NCBI GenBank assembly: GCA_008729055.1
Contig: SDUX01000168.1
Location: 79,037-143,036 of the forward strand
DNA length: 64,000 nt
DNA from: Pyropia haitanensis
Taxonomy: Eukaryota > Rhodophyta > Bangiophyceae > Bangiales > Bangiaceae
Direction of reading: 5' to 3'
Every line of letters starts with the position of its first letter. Within the stretch, counting starts at the first letter, position 1. Positions 31,571 to 42,204 of the stretch are shown one piece after another. The notes beneath the pieces were generated by a model, which had not been told where the DNA came from, searched no databases, and was given only the letters and a program-made list of their open reading frames with translations. The translations under genes and the position numbers were made by a program.

Positions 31571-34500
31571 GGAATCGGGTTTGCATTCCCCCTCGACAAG
31601 ACATATGAGAAGCACCAGGTGCAAGTTGCACCTGGACCCATGACTTGTGGGACTGACCAGACCTGGGTCGTCGAGGTCCTCAATGTGTCAAAGACTCCTC
31701 GACGCATCCCCCGTGGGATGAAGATCGCGAGCATCTCCACCCACGAGGGGAATGTCACCGCTGTGACTCAACAGCAGTGGACGGCAATGGAGGAGAAGAC
31801 TCCCTTTCCTCCTGACCCAAAGCCGTCGGCAGACTCGCCGACGGTGCACCGGGAAAATGTCCCGAAGTGCCTGCATGATCGCTTGGATAAGCTCATCCAA
31901 AAGCACCACAAGTTGTGGAATGGTGACCTTGGACTCATCAAGGCCACCGAACACAGAATCGTGTTGAAGCCTGGGGTCAAGCCAGTCCGCTTGAACCCCT
32001 ACCGTATGGGCCCTGTCTCTCGGGAACTTACCCGGAAGCAGGTCCAACGGATGAAGGACCTTGGGGTTATTGAGCCCAGCTCAGGCGAGTGGGCCAGCCC
32101 CATAGTCCTGGTGCCCAAACCCGACGGCACCATGCGGTTTTGCATTGACTACCGCAAGTTGAATGAACGGACGGTAAAGGACAGTTACCCTTTACCCCGT
32201 ATGGACGATTGCCTCGACTCACTTGGCGAGGCAAAGTTCTTCTCCACGTTGGACTGCAACGCGGGGTACTGGCAGATCCCCATACGTAAGGAGGATCGGC
32301 CACTCACGGCCTTCACGTGTCACTGTGGAGTTTATCAGTGCGTGAGGTTGCCGTTTGGGCTATGCAATGCACCTGCGACTTTCCAGCGTGCTATTGACAT
32401 GATAATTGCCGGAGTCAAATGGCAGTATGCCCTCGTCTATTTAGACGACATCATTGTGTTCTCCGGAACTGCCGAAGAACACTTGTCCCACTTGGACAAT
32501 GTGTTCACCCTGCTGAGTAGGGCAGGAGTGACACTGAAGCCAGCCAAGTGCCACCTCTTCAGTAACGAGGTGGCCTACCTAGGTCATGTGGTTCGACCAG
32601 GTAGCATCAGTGTCAACGAGAAAAACCTCGTGGCACTGCGTCGGGCGAGTTACCCCGTGACGCAGACACAGCTCAGGAGTTTTTTGGGCATGTGCAATGT
32701 GTACAGACGCTTCACGGCGAACTTTGCCAAAGTGTCTGCACCCTTGAACCGCTTGGTAAGTCCCAAGCGGCCCAAGCGCCTCGACCCTCCGACCCGAGAG
32801 GAGCGAGAAGCGTTTGAGAGGTTGAAAGAACTTCTTTGCAACCCGCCGGTGTTGGCCATCCCCAGACTCGGGGGCCACTACATCATAGATGTGGACGCGA
32901 GTTACGACCAACTTGGTTGTTGCTTGCTCCAACAACAGACCACGGGCGAGTACCTGCCCGTGGGCTACTACAGTAAGGGCCTGTCCCCGGCACAGAAGAA
33001 CTACACTGTGACGGAGCTGGAAGGCCTGGGCGTAGTATGGGCAGTCACCATGCTACGACCCTACATCGAAGGAGGGAGGTTCCTCGTTCGATGTGATCAC
33101 CGAGCCCTGAAGTGGATACTTACCACTACAGCGTGCTCGAAAAATCGACTCAATCGATGGCGACTTCGCCTCGCTGAGTTTGACTTCGACGTTGAGTATA
33201 AGTCGGGTCAAAAGCACGCGGTTGCGGACGCCATGTCTCGCATACCGACGGATGGGTACGACTCGGTACCCATCCCGGAGGAAATCCCTCATGTGGGAGT
33301 CACCACACGGTCAGGGTCAGTACTCGACCCGAGGCGGCCGGAGATGGCCCGCCTCCTACCCCTGCCTAAGGACAAACTCGTCCAGGCACAAGAGTCTGAC
33401 AAACTCTGTCAGCAACTCAAGAAGGAGTTGGACAGTCCCGAACCAACTCGGTTTTTCTTGAGTGAAGACGGCATTTTATGCCGGCGGGGACATACCCAAG
33501 GAGAACAACAAGTTGTTGTTCCCGAGAGTCTGAGGAAGGACATCCTCCAACGGGAACACTCCTCACCGTTGGGTGCCCACCCAGGGTCGACTAAGTTGTA
33601 TCAGACCCTGAGGAAAAAATATTATTGGCCATCACTTGTGGCTGATGTGTATGGGCATGTGGCCTCGTGCGCGACTTGCGCACAGAACCGACTCATGGAG
33701 GCCAGGGAGACGTCCACTATGCGCCTCTTCCCTGCGACAGAGCCGTTCGCAGCGATTGCCGTGGACCTACTTGGTCCACTGCCTCGGACACCAGAAGGGT
33801 ATGAGTACCTTCTGGTGATGTGTGATCGCTTTACTAAGCTCACACGGGTGGCCCCACTCAAGGACACCACTGCCTTGGACGTCTTGAGCGAGTCGCTCGA
33901 CGTCTGGATAGCCAGTTATGGTATCCCGGACTCTGTCCTTTCGGACAACGGACCGCAGTTCGCGTCCGTCCTATACCAGGGAGTCCTGAAGATGCTCGGG
34001 GTGGAAACAAACTACGCCACCCCGTACCACCCCCAGACTAATGGGCAGGTGGAGCGCTTCAATAAGACACTAGTGCGCCAGTTGCGTCACTATGTGCACG
34101 ACCATGTAGTCACATGGGCGCGCTACGCGTCACTACTTGTGACAGCGTACAACTCCCAAGTGCACAGTAGCACGGGAGAGGCACCGTTTGCCTTTGTATG
34201 TCCACGGCGACTCAAGCCAGTGGCCATTGAACGCCTCACCCAGACTGAGGGTGACACGTCGACCCAAACTCCGGGTCAAGCTAAGGCCGCCCTCCTCCAT
34301 AAATTGGAAGAGATGATACCCCTTGTCCAGAAGACCATGGACAAGGCGCAGGCGAGGTACAAAAAGAATTTCGACATCCGAGTTCGGAGTCGACGTACCC
34401 CCCTCCGAGTTGGAGAATGGGTGTACGTGAATGCCCACGACAAACCGGGCGGGAAATTGGTCTTCAAGACTCTGGGACCATATCAAATATTGAAGACGGA

Positions 34501-34855
34501 TGGGCGTCGGTTGACCATCGAGAGTGACGATGGCATCCGTACTATCAATGGGAATCACGCAACTCGCGCTCCCGAACCACCCGAGGGAGACCCAGCTTGG
34601 GCTCGGGCACTCAAGGCATGGCGAGTCCCAGCCTTGCCGTCAACTTCCAATAAGCCAATGGAAGCCGTGTTCGATAAACTCGTCGGACACGGGTACGATG
34701 AATCGGGGCGACTCATGCTCCGTGTCAGATGGTTTGGGTATGGGTCGGACTCCGACACATGGGAATATGTGGAGGACCTTCCAACTGAGAAGGTCCGTCG
34801 GTATTGCCACGTGGCAAAAATACCTATGAGGCGTCGCCCAACTCAGGCGACGTAG
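31571..34855 (+). CDS. pol: Pol: reverse transcriptase, RNase H, integrase, chromodomain
   Basis: In frame with protease but after a TAG. RT: fingers with FCIDYRKLNERT near 32140, palm YLDD at 32438-32449. RNase H: DVDASYDQ near 32888, TELEGLGV near 33013, later ADAMSR near 33220. Integrase: HHCC zinc domain near 33556-33690 (GAHPGSTK, CATCAQNR), then catalytic D in AVDLLGPL near 33757, D in LSDNGPQF near 33940 and E in NGQVERF near 34041. A GPYQIL module near 34477 is typical of the integrase tail. The last about 55 residues (34654-34830) form a chromodomain with VRWFGYG and DTWEYVEDL, which in this group directs integration to modified chromatin. All catalytic residues are present. A first internal ATG lies at 31640. 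Confidence 0.95.
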   Translation, partial: GIGFAFPLDKTYEKHQVQVAPGPMTCGTDQTWVVEVLNVSKTPRRIPRGMKIASISTHEGNVTAVTQQQWTAMEEKTPFPPDPKPSADSPTVHRENVPKCLHDRLDKLIQKHHKLWNGDLGLIKATEHRIVLKPGVKPVRLNPYRMGPVSRELTRKQVQRMKDLGVIEPSSGEWASPIVLVPKPDGTMRFCIDYRKLNERTVKDSYPLPRMDDCLDSLGEAKFFSTLDCNAGYWQIPIRKEDRPLTAFTCHCGVYQCVRLPFGLCNAPATFQRAIDMIIAGVKWQYALVYLDDIIVFSGTAEEHLSHLDNVFTLLSRAGVTLKPAKCHLFSNEVAYLGHVVRPGSISVNEKNLVALRRASYPVTQTQLRSFLGMCNVYRRFTANFAKVSAPLNRLVSPKRPKRLDPPTREEREAFERLKELLCNPPVLAIPRLGGHYIIDVDASYDQLGCCLLQQQTTGEYLPVGYYSKGLSPAQKNYTVTELEGLGVVWAVTMLRPYIEGGRFLVRCDHRALKWILTTTACSKNRLNRWRLRLAEFDFDVEYKSGQKHAVADAMSRIPTDGYDSVPIPEEIPHVGVTTRSGSVLDPRRPEMARLLPLPKDKLVQAQESDKLCQQLKKELDSPEPTRFFLSEDGILCRRGHTQGEQQVVVPESLRKDILQREHSSPLGAHPGSTKLYQTLRKKYYWPSLVADVYGHVASCATCAQNRLMEARETSTMRLFPATEPFAAIAVDLLGPLPRTPEGYEYLLVMCDRFTKLTRVAPLKDTTALDVLSESLDVWIASYGIPDSVLSDNGPQFASVLYQGVLKMLGVETNYATPYHPQTNGQVERFNKTLVRQLRHYVHDHVVTWARYASLLVTAYNSQVHSSTGEAPFAFVCPRRLKPVAIERLTQTEGDTSTQTPGQAKAALLHKLEEMIPLVQKTMDKAQARYKKNFDIRVRSRRTPLRVGEWVYVNAHDKPGGKLVFKTLGPYQILKTDGRRLTIESDDGIRTINGNHATRAPEPPEGDPAWARALKAWRVPALPSTSNKPMEAVFDKLVGHGYDESGRLMLRVRWFGYGSDSDTWEYVEDLPTEKVRRYCHVAKIPMRRRPTQAT

Positions 34856-36470
34856 CCAGAGGTACGTCACCCCCACCCCAAAGTCGGGGAGGGGGATGAC
34901 TCCCCCCACTGAGTCAAGTAGGGGGGAGGTGTCACAGTCGATACATACAAAACAAAATTCTTCTTGATCATTAAGGGGGGGGACACGACCCACGCCCCCG
35001 CCGACATCTTGACCAACTTGGTGATGTAGAGCTCTGGAGGGGGGACACGACCCACGCCCCCCGTCACCACCCCTTGACCGACTTGGCGAGGGCGAGCTCC
35101 GCGGGAAGTGGGACGACTCCACCCACGACCCGTAACACCTCCCCCGACTCAAGCACATAAAAAGACAAAAGAAAAAAAAAAAAAAAAATAATAATGGGGG
35201 GGGGGGGGAACCGACTCGCGTCACCCCCACCGACGGCCGCCCGACCCAGGGGCGGAAGAGAAAGCAGCACCCTCACGGACAGCCGCCCGACACAGAGGCG
35301 GACAGGGACGACACACGCCCCGCCGACGAGCGCCCGACCCACGGGAGGGAGGAGGACGACAACACCACCACGGCCGCCGACCGCCCGACCCACGGGAGGA
35401 AGAGGGACACACCACCCCGACCGCCGACCGCCCGACACACGGGAGGGAGGAGGACGACAACACCACCACGGCCGCCGACCGCCCGACCCACGGGAGGAAG
35501 AGGGACACACCACCCCGACCGCCGGCCACCCGACACACGGGAGGAAGAGGAAGGCGCACCACCCGCCGACGGACGCACGACCCCGCAGAGGGAGGAAGGG
35601 AAGACCCACACCCGACCGAAAGGGGGAGCACGCGCCCGACACAGGGGCCGGGAAGGGCGGAGCAGCGCCCCGACCGCCACCCCGCACCCCAGACACCAAG
35701 GGGGGAAAGGGGAAAGAAAAGGGGAGAAGCGCCCCGACCGGACGGCCCCGGGGGAAAACTCTCGCCCCGGGGGAAGCGTCACCCCGACCTGGGGTGAGGC
35801 GACGGATATGGGGGCGGAGTGGCAACTCACCCCCCGCCCCCCCCGGCACCTGAGGAGCCCGAGCCCAGTTGGCTCGGTGCCCCCCTGGAGATACTCCTCC
35901 TGCGTGTCCCTGGAAACTCCCAGGAACAGCAACAGGAGGAGGTGCCCGTTATGTGCGAGGTGTGCCGAGTGGGCACACCCCGCACCCTGCACGAGGTGTG
36001 CCGAGTGAGCACACCCCGCGCCCCGCGTGCGGCGTACCCAGGCGGCACGCCACGCCCCGCACCCGGCGTGCCAAGGCGGCACGCCAGGCCCTCGGAGGGA
36101 GGGGGGGTGATGAGTCACCACGCCCCACCCCTCGCGGGAGGTTATCTGGAAGGGGGGGGGGTGCGGGCGGACACTGCACTAGCCCCCCCCCCTGACACGG
36201 CCCACGCGACCCGGGCCACGAGATGTGCTCGACCGCCCCGGGCGCGGGCGGGCCTGCGCGACACGAGTTTGTGGGCGCGGCGCCCCTGGCCCCTACGTGT
36301 CCCTCACGACACTGGGCCAGATCTTTCCGTCCACCCAATGAGGTGCGAGCTTCACGAGTTGTGATTCTCGTATCCTTAGCCCCCCTACCTGGGGAGACGC
36401 AATCTCGCCACCCCCAGGGAGATCTGCAAGTGGCAGATGATTGGACGTCCGCCGGGACGGCTGGACTGTT
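34856..36470. other. Non-coding tract between pol and the 3' LTR
   Basis: About 1.6 kb with no domain-bearing frame. It opens with two diverged copies of GGGGGGACACGACCCACG (near 34976 and 35038), then an A17-type run followed by ATAATAATG and a G run (35168-35206). A tandem-repeat block lies at 35221-35640, then a C/GC-rich stretch with repeated GTGCCGAGTGGGCACACC-like words near 35960-36010. The frames of 220-260 residues on both strands are repeat artefacts of the RP/GR type. Confidence 0.65.
35343..35535. repeat. 98-bp tandem duplication inside the retrotransposon
   Basis: GGGAGGGAGGAGGACGACAA begins at 35343 and again at 35441. Each copy is itself two roughly 49-bp halves sharing CCGACCGCCCGAC. 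Further degenerate halves continue to about 35640. Confidence 0.85.
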
Positions 36471-36483
36471 GAGGAGGGGGAAA
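36471..36483 (+). promoter_or_regulatory. Polypurine tract
   Basis: GAGGAGGGGGAAA abuts the TG of the 3' LTR, the standard position of the plus-strand primer. Confidence 0.93.
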
Positions 36484-37004
36484 TGTGACAAACCCCGAAT
36501 CTGCGTTTGAATATTCGGAGCAAGTGGCTCAGAATTGAGATTGGATTTCACCCGACCCATGAGTGAAATATTCCGATTTCAGCTCGAAGTTCCGACTGGG
36601 ACTTTCGGCACCCCATTTGCAGAGTATTGCAGTGGTTCGTATCTTGGGGATTTTTGCGCGGGAGCCAGACGGATTTCTACGCTTGCTTGCTTTGATTGTG
36701 GAGCCTTTTTATTGGGTGGTCTGGGTGTTCATTTTTTGCGTGTTTTACGAGGGGTGTGCGCGCGCATGCGTGCACACGAGGGTTTATATGCGCGGGACAG
36801 CAAGGCGGGGAGGGCCCCCCTTGGCTGCCAAGTAAACTCCGTCTGGCTCCGACACATCTTGTTCGTGCCTTGGCGAGTCGGCCACTCGTCACACGCAAGT
36901 CGCGTGTTGGTGTTGCACGGGTTGCTTCCGGTGTTCCAAGTTGGGACCCGAGCGTGCGCGTTCCGCCCCCACAAGTTGTGGGTCGGCGTAGCCGTACTGC
37001 TACA
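36484..37004 (+). repeat. 3' long terminal repeat
   Basis: 521 bases, one substitution from the 5' LTR. The TATA-like word recurs at 36783 and would drive transcription outward into the right half of the disrupted transposase. Confidence 0.97.
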
Positions 37005-37009
37005 GGCTT
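37005..37009 (+). repeat. Target-site duplication GGCTT, right copy
   Basis: Matches 28282-28286. Counting only one copy, the reading frame of the disrupted transposase passes from 28286 to 37010 without a shift. Confidence 0.95.
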
Positions 37010-38620
37010 TACGACCTGTGGCTGGTGGACAGCATCTGCGTGGAGGAGAAGGACCTGCACGAGAGGCGACTGTCCTACCCCAACTGGCAGTCCGCCAGCG
37101 ACTTCTCCGTGGACGCCCCCCCAGCGTGTGGGGTGGTACCCATGCCGCTCTCTCGGGTAGAGGAGAGCGGTATACCTGTTGGGGATGACTGCCAGGCTCT
37201 ACAGCCCCTGCTGCGCCTCTACCTTGAGCAGGTGCGGTGGCTGGCGCAAGCCATGGGCACTGGCGTGCCCGTCCTTCCGGTTCATACATGGTCGGAGATC
37301 AAGATGTTCCGGTCGGTGCGGGAAGACCTGTACGCTATGCGAGGGGACAAAGTGCCCACTGAGCTGGAGCTGACGGTGGAGTTCAACAAGCGCGTCACGG
37401 CGGCGTGGGCGGCCGCGGTGCGTGTGTTGTGTACTGGGACCAGAAGGCGAGGTGCAAGGCCACCGGACGTTTTCTTCAAGACCCCGGAGAAGATCAGGAG
37501 CTACATGGAGTTCTACAAGTGCAGCGAGAACATCGTACGCACGGTGCGGCTGTATGACCCCGCCACGACGCGCCAGGCCATCTCCGCGAAGGAGGCCCGG
37601 TACGTCTCGTTCGGAGAGGACGCGGAGAGCATCCTGCCGCTGTTTGGGGCGGCGTCTGCCTCGGCTCCTGCTGCTTCCGCCTCCCAGACCGAGCCTTTGC
37701 CTTCTTCTTCTGGGCCCGCCACATCGACGCCGAATGTGTCCCTGACCGCTGGACGCCACGGCTCGACGGCGAGCGGCCGCGGGGCAGAGACGCAGTCGGC
37801 CTCGAGCGCTCCGCCAAGAATTGCAACGGCTGTGTCTTCAAGCGCTGCTGTGCCAGCGTCCTGTATCTCTGGGAGAGCGGCAGAGCGGGGAGGCCTGGGT
37901 GGTGCGGCTCCTGCAGTCTCACCTGCAGCCCAGGAGGACGTGGGCGGTACAGGTGGGGTGCCAGGCACGGCAATGGTGCGGACGGGATCTGATGGTGTGA
38001 TGGCGCAGGGTGCCCGTGCTACCGTGGAGCCTGCTGCGGTCTTACCTGCTCTGCTGCCCTCGCAGCGTGTCTCCTTCCCGCAATGTTCGGGGTGGCTGCT
38101 TGGCGGTGCAGCATCGTCGGCGACGGGCCCTGTTGGGTCACGTGGGTTGGAGCACTCCACTTCACTGCTGGCTCCCGTGCCCCTCCTTCCACTCTCCACT
38201 GCCGTGACCCCGAGATTGGACATGATGCCTCCTCCTCCTTCCAGTGGCGCCCTTTTGCCGCTCTGTGCTCCCCACCCGCGCCTTCTGCCGACAACAGCAA
38301 GCGGCCCGCAGGCCTTTTACGTGCCAGGTGCCGCAGCCGTGCCGCCTGCGGCATCCTTGCAGCAGCAGTACGTGCCTGTGTCGCGGGGCGCGACAGGACG
38401 TAGGTGTGCAAGGTGCACGGCGTCTGACTGCCCTGGGCGGTGGATGGGGAACCCGTGCACCAACTCCCCTGTGGCGATGAAGCGGTCGTCGGCACCGGCT
38501 AGGTCGGCGCCTGCTGGTCCGAGTGCGTGTGAAAAAGCCGCGTCAACCAATGCTGGAAACTCTGCCGCGCATTCACGAACTTCGCCACAGCTCCCGCCTT
38601 CAAAGCGAGCGCGACAGTAG
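37010..38620 (+). pseudogene. C-terminal part of the exonuclease-transposase, separated by the chromovirus
   Basis: The frame opens at 37010 directly after the right target duplication (first residues YDLWLVD) and stays open to TAG 38618-38620. Residues up to about 37640 are ordered and helical (YDLWLVDSI, NWQSASDF, WSEIKMFRSVR) and complete the transposase after the RGSNANEGGVH block. The remaining 320 residues are Ser/Pro/Ala-rich, with a Cys cluster near 38400 (RRCARCTASDC). Codon composition matches the left half. Removal of the retroelement and one GGCTT would restore an uninterrupted frame, so the host gene was open in this region when the retroelement landed. Confidence 0.85.
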
Positions 38621-41385
38621 ATAGACGGTAGCGTGACATGTATGTCTTGATGTTTGGTTGTCTTGTTTCTTGTTTCTGGTCTGGCATTTGTTTGTACCTG
38701 TTTGGTGCTTCAAGAGCTTGGGCTTACGCTCGCCCCCCTTTTGGCTCCATTCCGCGCCGCAGCTACCGTCGCGGCGGAAACTCACCCCCAGTCCTGCGTT
38801 ATGGTGGCAAGCCTGCTTTCTGGTCAGTCGCGTCCTAGCATCCGGGGCTGCCTCTTTCTTTCCACTGGAACGATTCCACTGCCCTTGGAGGGCACCTGCG
38901 CCGTAGGGCTGCAGTGTGTGGCCGTCACTGTTCTGACTCACGTGACGGCCCACGCGTTGATGCCTGTCGGGTAGGGCGAGGTTCCTGGGGGTGCGGGGGA
39001 TGGACGAGAGGTCGCGGGCATGCGCAACTGTGCCGCTGCCGACGGCGCCGCTGTCGAATGACCCGCACTTGCGGTCTCCTTCGCTGTTGCCACAACCTGC
39101 CCTGTACGTGGGGACCGCGGCGGTCGCCATTTTGAGAGTCGCTAACTGTGCCGTCTGCCACTGTGTTCCTGGTGATTGTCTTGCGGACGCGCTTGCTCTG
39201 CGCACGCTGCGGAAGGAGGGCTGCTTGGTTTTGTAGCGCTAGATCGGCTGGCGGCGCATCTTGAGCTCGGAGAGGTGCCCCGCTGCAGAAGGTAGACTGG
39301 CGGTGGTGGAAAAAGCAGGGGGCGTCCTAGATGAACTTCAGCTCTGAGTGCACCAGAATGTACGGGACTGTCGTGGTTTCCACTGCTGGCCTGCGAGCGA
39401 AAGACAGGGTGCTTACTCCTGAGGCGTGGGTGGCAGCCGGAGCGGTGGCTGCGACGGCCGTCGCTGGGGCCGTTGCCGTCGCTGGCAGGGGACCCCGTTA
39501 TCCGTCGGCTCCTCATGCCCCACTCTTCACCCTACTCGATGACACTTATGGCCGCCGCCGCCACTCATTCCGGCCCCTAGTGCTGCGCTGCTAGGCGCGG
39601 CAGCATGGCCAAAAGCCGTGTCGACCTCCCCCAGCATTCAGCTCGGTTGCACCGTCACGCAGGCAAGCCACGCGACGGGGGAATGCGCGGCGCTCGTCGC
39701 CACGCAGGTGACGTTGTCACACTCGCCCTGGCAGTCAGGACGCGCACTTTTTAAAGCTACGAGTCGGTCCGGCGACCGGCTGACGGGTTTGAACGTTTGA
39801 ATAGGCCTCTCTCACACGCTTGTTACGCTCATCCATGCCGTCACGCGAGATGCCAGTCAAGCCGCTCTCTGAGCCAGAAACAGCCTCGCTCCAGCGCAGA
39901 CGTGCCGTTTCGAAGCAACAGCTACATGCGCAGCTTCTGACCGAGGGAGCGCGGCGCAACGATTGGGCTCCACGTGTTCACTGGAGTGCAGTACGTTGCT
40001 CTCGCAGCAGGCGTTTGCGTTTCAGGAGCAGAGCACTCGCAACAGTCCACGACGACGTCGTGCAAGTGTCGACAGCAAGAACGTATCGTGTCTCAATGCC
40101 AGTGACTCGTTCCAGTACAGCCTTGGCCACCGTCTGATGCCACTGTATGACACAGAATGCTCGTTGCGTTGCTTTTCGGGGGAAGACACTGTTGGTGGTT
40201 TGTATTCTCTGCGCTCGTTTTCTTTTCTGGCATGTACACAGCTAATTGAATATCTCTAACAGCTCGAATTCCGAATCGAACAAATAGCCCCCCCGTCAAA
40301 ATGATAAAATCAAAAAAGTACCCCCCCTTTCCAAGAAATCAAAAATCAAAAATTCGCGCCCATCAGCATAATACCCGGGCCTTTTTAGAGCTCTCTCGAG
40401 CATTATGGACCTCAAGGGGTACAAATTCGTTGCCATATGGGGCTCTGAGCGTCGGGAACAGTGAGCGTCCCTTATTGAAGCTTCGCTAACAATTGGACGA
40501 TTTTTTCAGCCAGCACCCTCCTGCATGGTAACCGCCCCACGGTGCCAGGTCACCTAGCGTGGTGGTCTTGTACCTGGCCGACTGGCGCCCACGACGAGCG
40601 TCGTTGCGTGTGCGCTGCCGGTCCTTTCTCCCCGCCCACCCCCTCTTTACCTTCACGGCTTGGTGTGCGCAGCCACGGCCGAGGTCAGAGTCACGATCCT
40701 CTGGTGAGCTCTCTGGTGGAAACGTCGTCGAGGTACTGCGGCGGCGGCGGTGGGCGTGGCCCAACGGGCGGGCCCCCTGCTGAAGGCGCGTGCCGTGGCA
40801 GCACCGGCCTGCGGCGCGGTCGCCACTCAGCCGCCGCTCCGGTTGCCCCGCCGCTGCTGCACGCCTGCCGTGCGGCGACTCTGGGGGCACCCCCCCGTGC
40901 GGGGCCTGGCGGAGGGCGGGTGGCGGGTGCGGGCGGGAAGGGCAAAGCCGCCCCTGGCGTTCGTTGGCGGCGGCGAGGGAAAGGGCCCCCCTGGAGGTCT
41001 CCCCCGACGGCAAGCCCGGACCGCCAGCGTTTCCTTTTTAGGCGCCCCACGGCGGCTGCGGCGGGGGTACCTGGTTGGCGTGACAGGCGTGCCGGACAAG
41101 ACCCGCAAGGGGGAGCTCTCCATCACTTTTCCGGCACCGACGCGGGCGGCGGTGCGTGCCGAGCGCCGGCCCTCACTGGGTTGACCGTCCCCTCTATCCC
41201 CTCCGCCCTGTTCCGCTGTGATCCTACCGCCGCCGCCTATCCATCCGCTTCCACTGCCTCCCATCCAGCGGTTCCTGTCGCCGTTACCTGCCTGGCCGCC
41301 CCTCTCTTGAGGCACGCTCAGCGTCCGCCGCTGGGATTCCTGATATCATTGGCGAGGGGGGTCTTCGAGTCTTGTACCAGGAGTC
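38621..41385. other. Spacer without supportable genes
   Basis: 38640-38710 is T/G-rich and suits the 3' flank of the transposase. 38720-40250 has moderate GC and only short frames. 40255-40420 is the AT-richest stretch in the window, with TAGCCCCCCCGTC, AAAATGATAAAATC and poly-C blocks. 40500-41380 is GC-rich, with overlapping Arg/Pro frames on both strands. No terminal inverted repeat partner for the transposase element was found here. Confidence 0.4.
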
Positions 41386-41595
41386 ATGGCGTTTGCCTTC
41401 TTGGCAGGTGCTCACTCTCCCTTTGCGTCAACTGGCATTTCTACCACGACGACGGGGCGATGGGGCTGCTTTGGTGGCCAATCCCGTCGCAGTGCGTCAC
41501 TCCCTACGCGGTCCCTGCGCGTCGCTGCTAATGTGCGTCCATGCGTGACGGGGTACAAGCACAAAGGGAGCATTCGTCGCCTACTGCTGCCGACC

Positions 41596-42204
41596 ATGGG
41601 GCGGGAGCCGCCCGGTGCTAATGGTGGCGGCGGGGACGACCTGACGGTGACGGGCGCTGCAGTTCCAGACAGGCACATGGAGCAGGACCCCTACGAGACG
41701 CTGTTGGAGACGAACAAGAAGATCGCAGATCTTGAGAACGAGCTCCGCCGCCTCCGATCACTGAAGCGCGACAAAGGAGCCGGGCTGTCCTTGGCCGGCC
41801 GTTCGGACAAGGAATTAGACATCCTCATGTTCCAGGCGAAGGAGCTGTCGGCCGATATCCAGGAAGCGATCCAGGAAACGAAGGAGGAGCTGGCGGAGCT
41901 GAAGAGCACAAGGGACAACCTGATCCAGCTGTTGATGGCAACCCGGCCGATGCAGATGCTGTTGCGGGAATCCGGGCAGTTCCTGAAGCAGTCCAAGGAG
42001 CGGTCGCTGACATTGACGCTCGAGACCAAGCCGCTATATGACCCAGCTGGGTCCGGGACGCCCATCAACCGCGACTTGCTTGTCGCTAGCGCATGGCACT
42101 ACTTTGTGGTGGGAAAGGCGTTGGCGGCGCCCGGCGAGGTGGACCAGGACAAGACTAATGCTGTGGAGAAGCAGACGCAACGGACTGCGGACGCCGTCGC
42201 CTGA
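41596..42204 (+). pseudogene. CR-like gene, segment 1: coiled-coil N-terminal region
   Basis: The ATG at 41596 (an alternative is 41386, same frame) opens a helical segment. From 41700 to 41960 it has heptad-like Leu/Glu/Lys periodicity (KKIADLENELRRLRSLK, then EAIQETKEELAELKS), a convincing coiled coil. It ends at TGA 42202-42204, but the same frame continues without change into the P-loop segment, so I read the three segments as one gene with two internal stops. Conserved function of this part is not known; an N-terminal module ahead of the NTPase is usual in the CR (Crinkler-RHS-type) effector class. Confidence 0.6.

Larger units (their letters stand above)
28287..37004 (+). mobile_element. 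Full-length Ty3/gypsy chromovirus retrotransposon
   Basis: The element is 8.7 kb with two 521-bp LTRs that begin TGTGAC and end GCTACA, a GGCTT target duplication, a primer-binding-like site, gag, protease, reverse transcriptase, RNase H, integrase with a C-terminal chromodomain, a polypurine tract, and an extra 1.6-kb tract between pol and the 3' LTR. The LTRs differ at one position (G at 28307, C at 36504), so insertion is recent. The coding region is intact except for a TAG between protease and reverse transcriptase. The gene order PR-RT-RH-INT and the chromodomain place it in the chromoviruses (Metaviridae). Confidence 0.96.

Noticed and set aside
35194..35853. Extra retrotransposon gene (env-like) after pol
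   Set aside because: The Arg/Pro/Thr-rich frame is generated by the 98-bp tandem repeats, has an equal-length frame on the other strand, and shows no signal peptide, membrane segment or glycoprotein feature.
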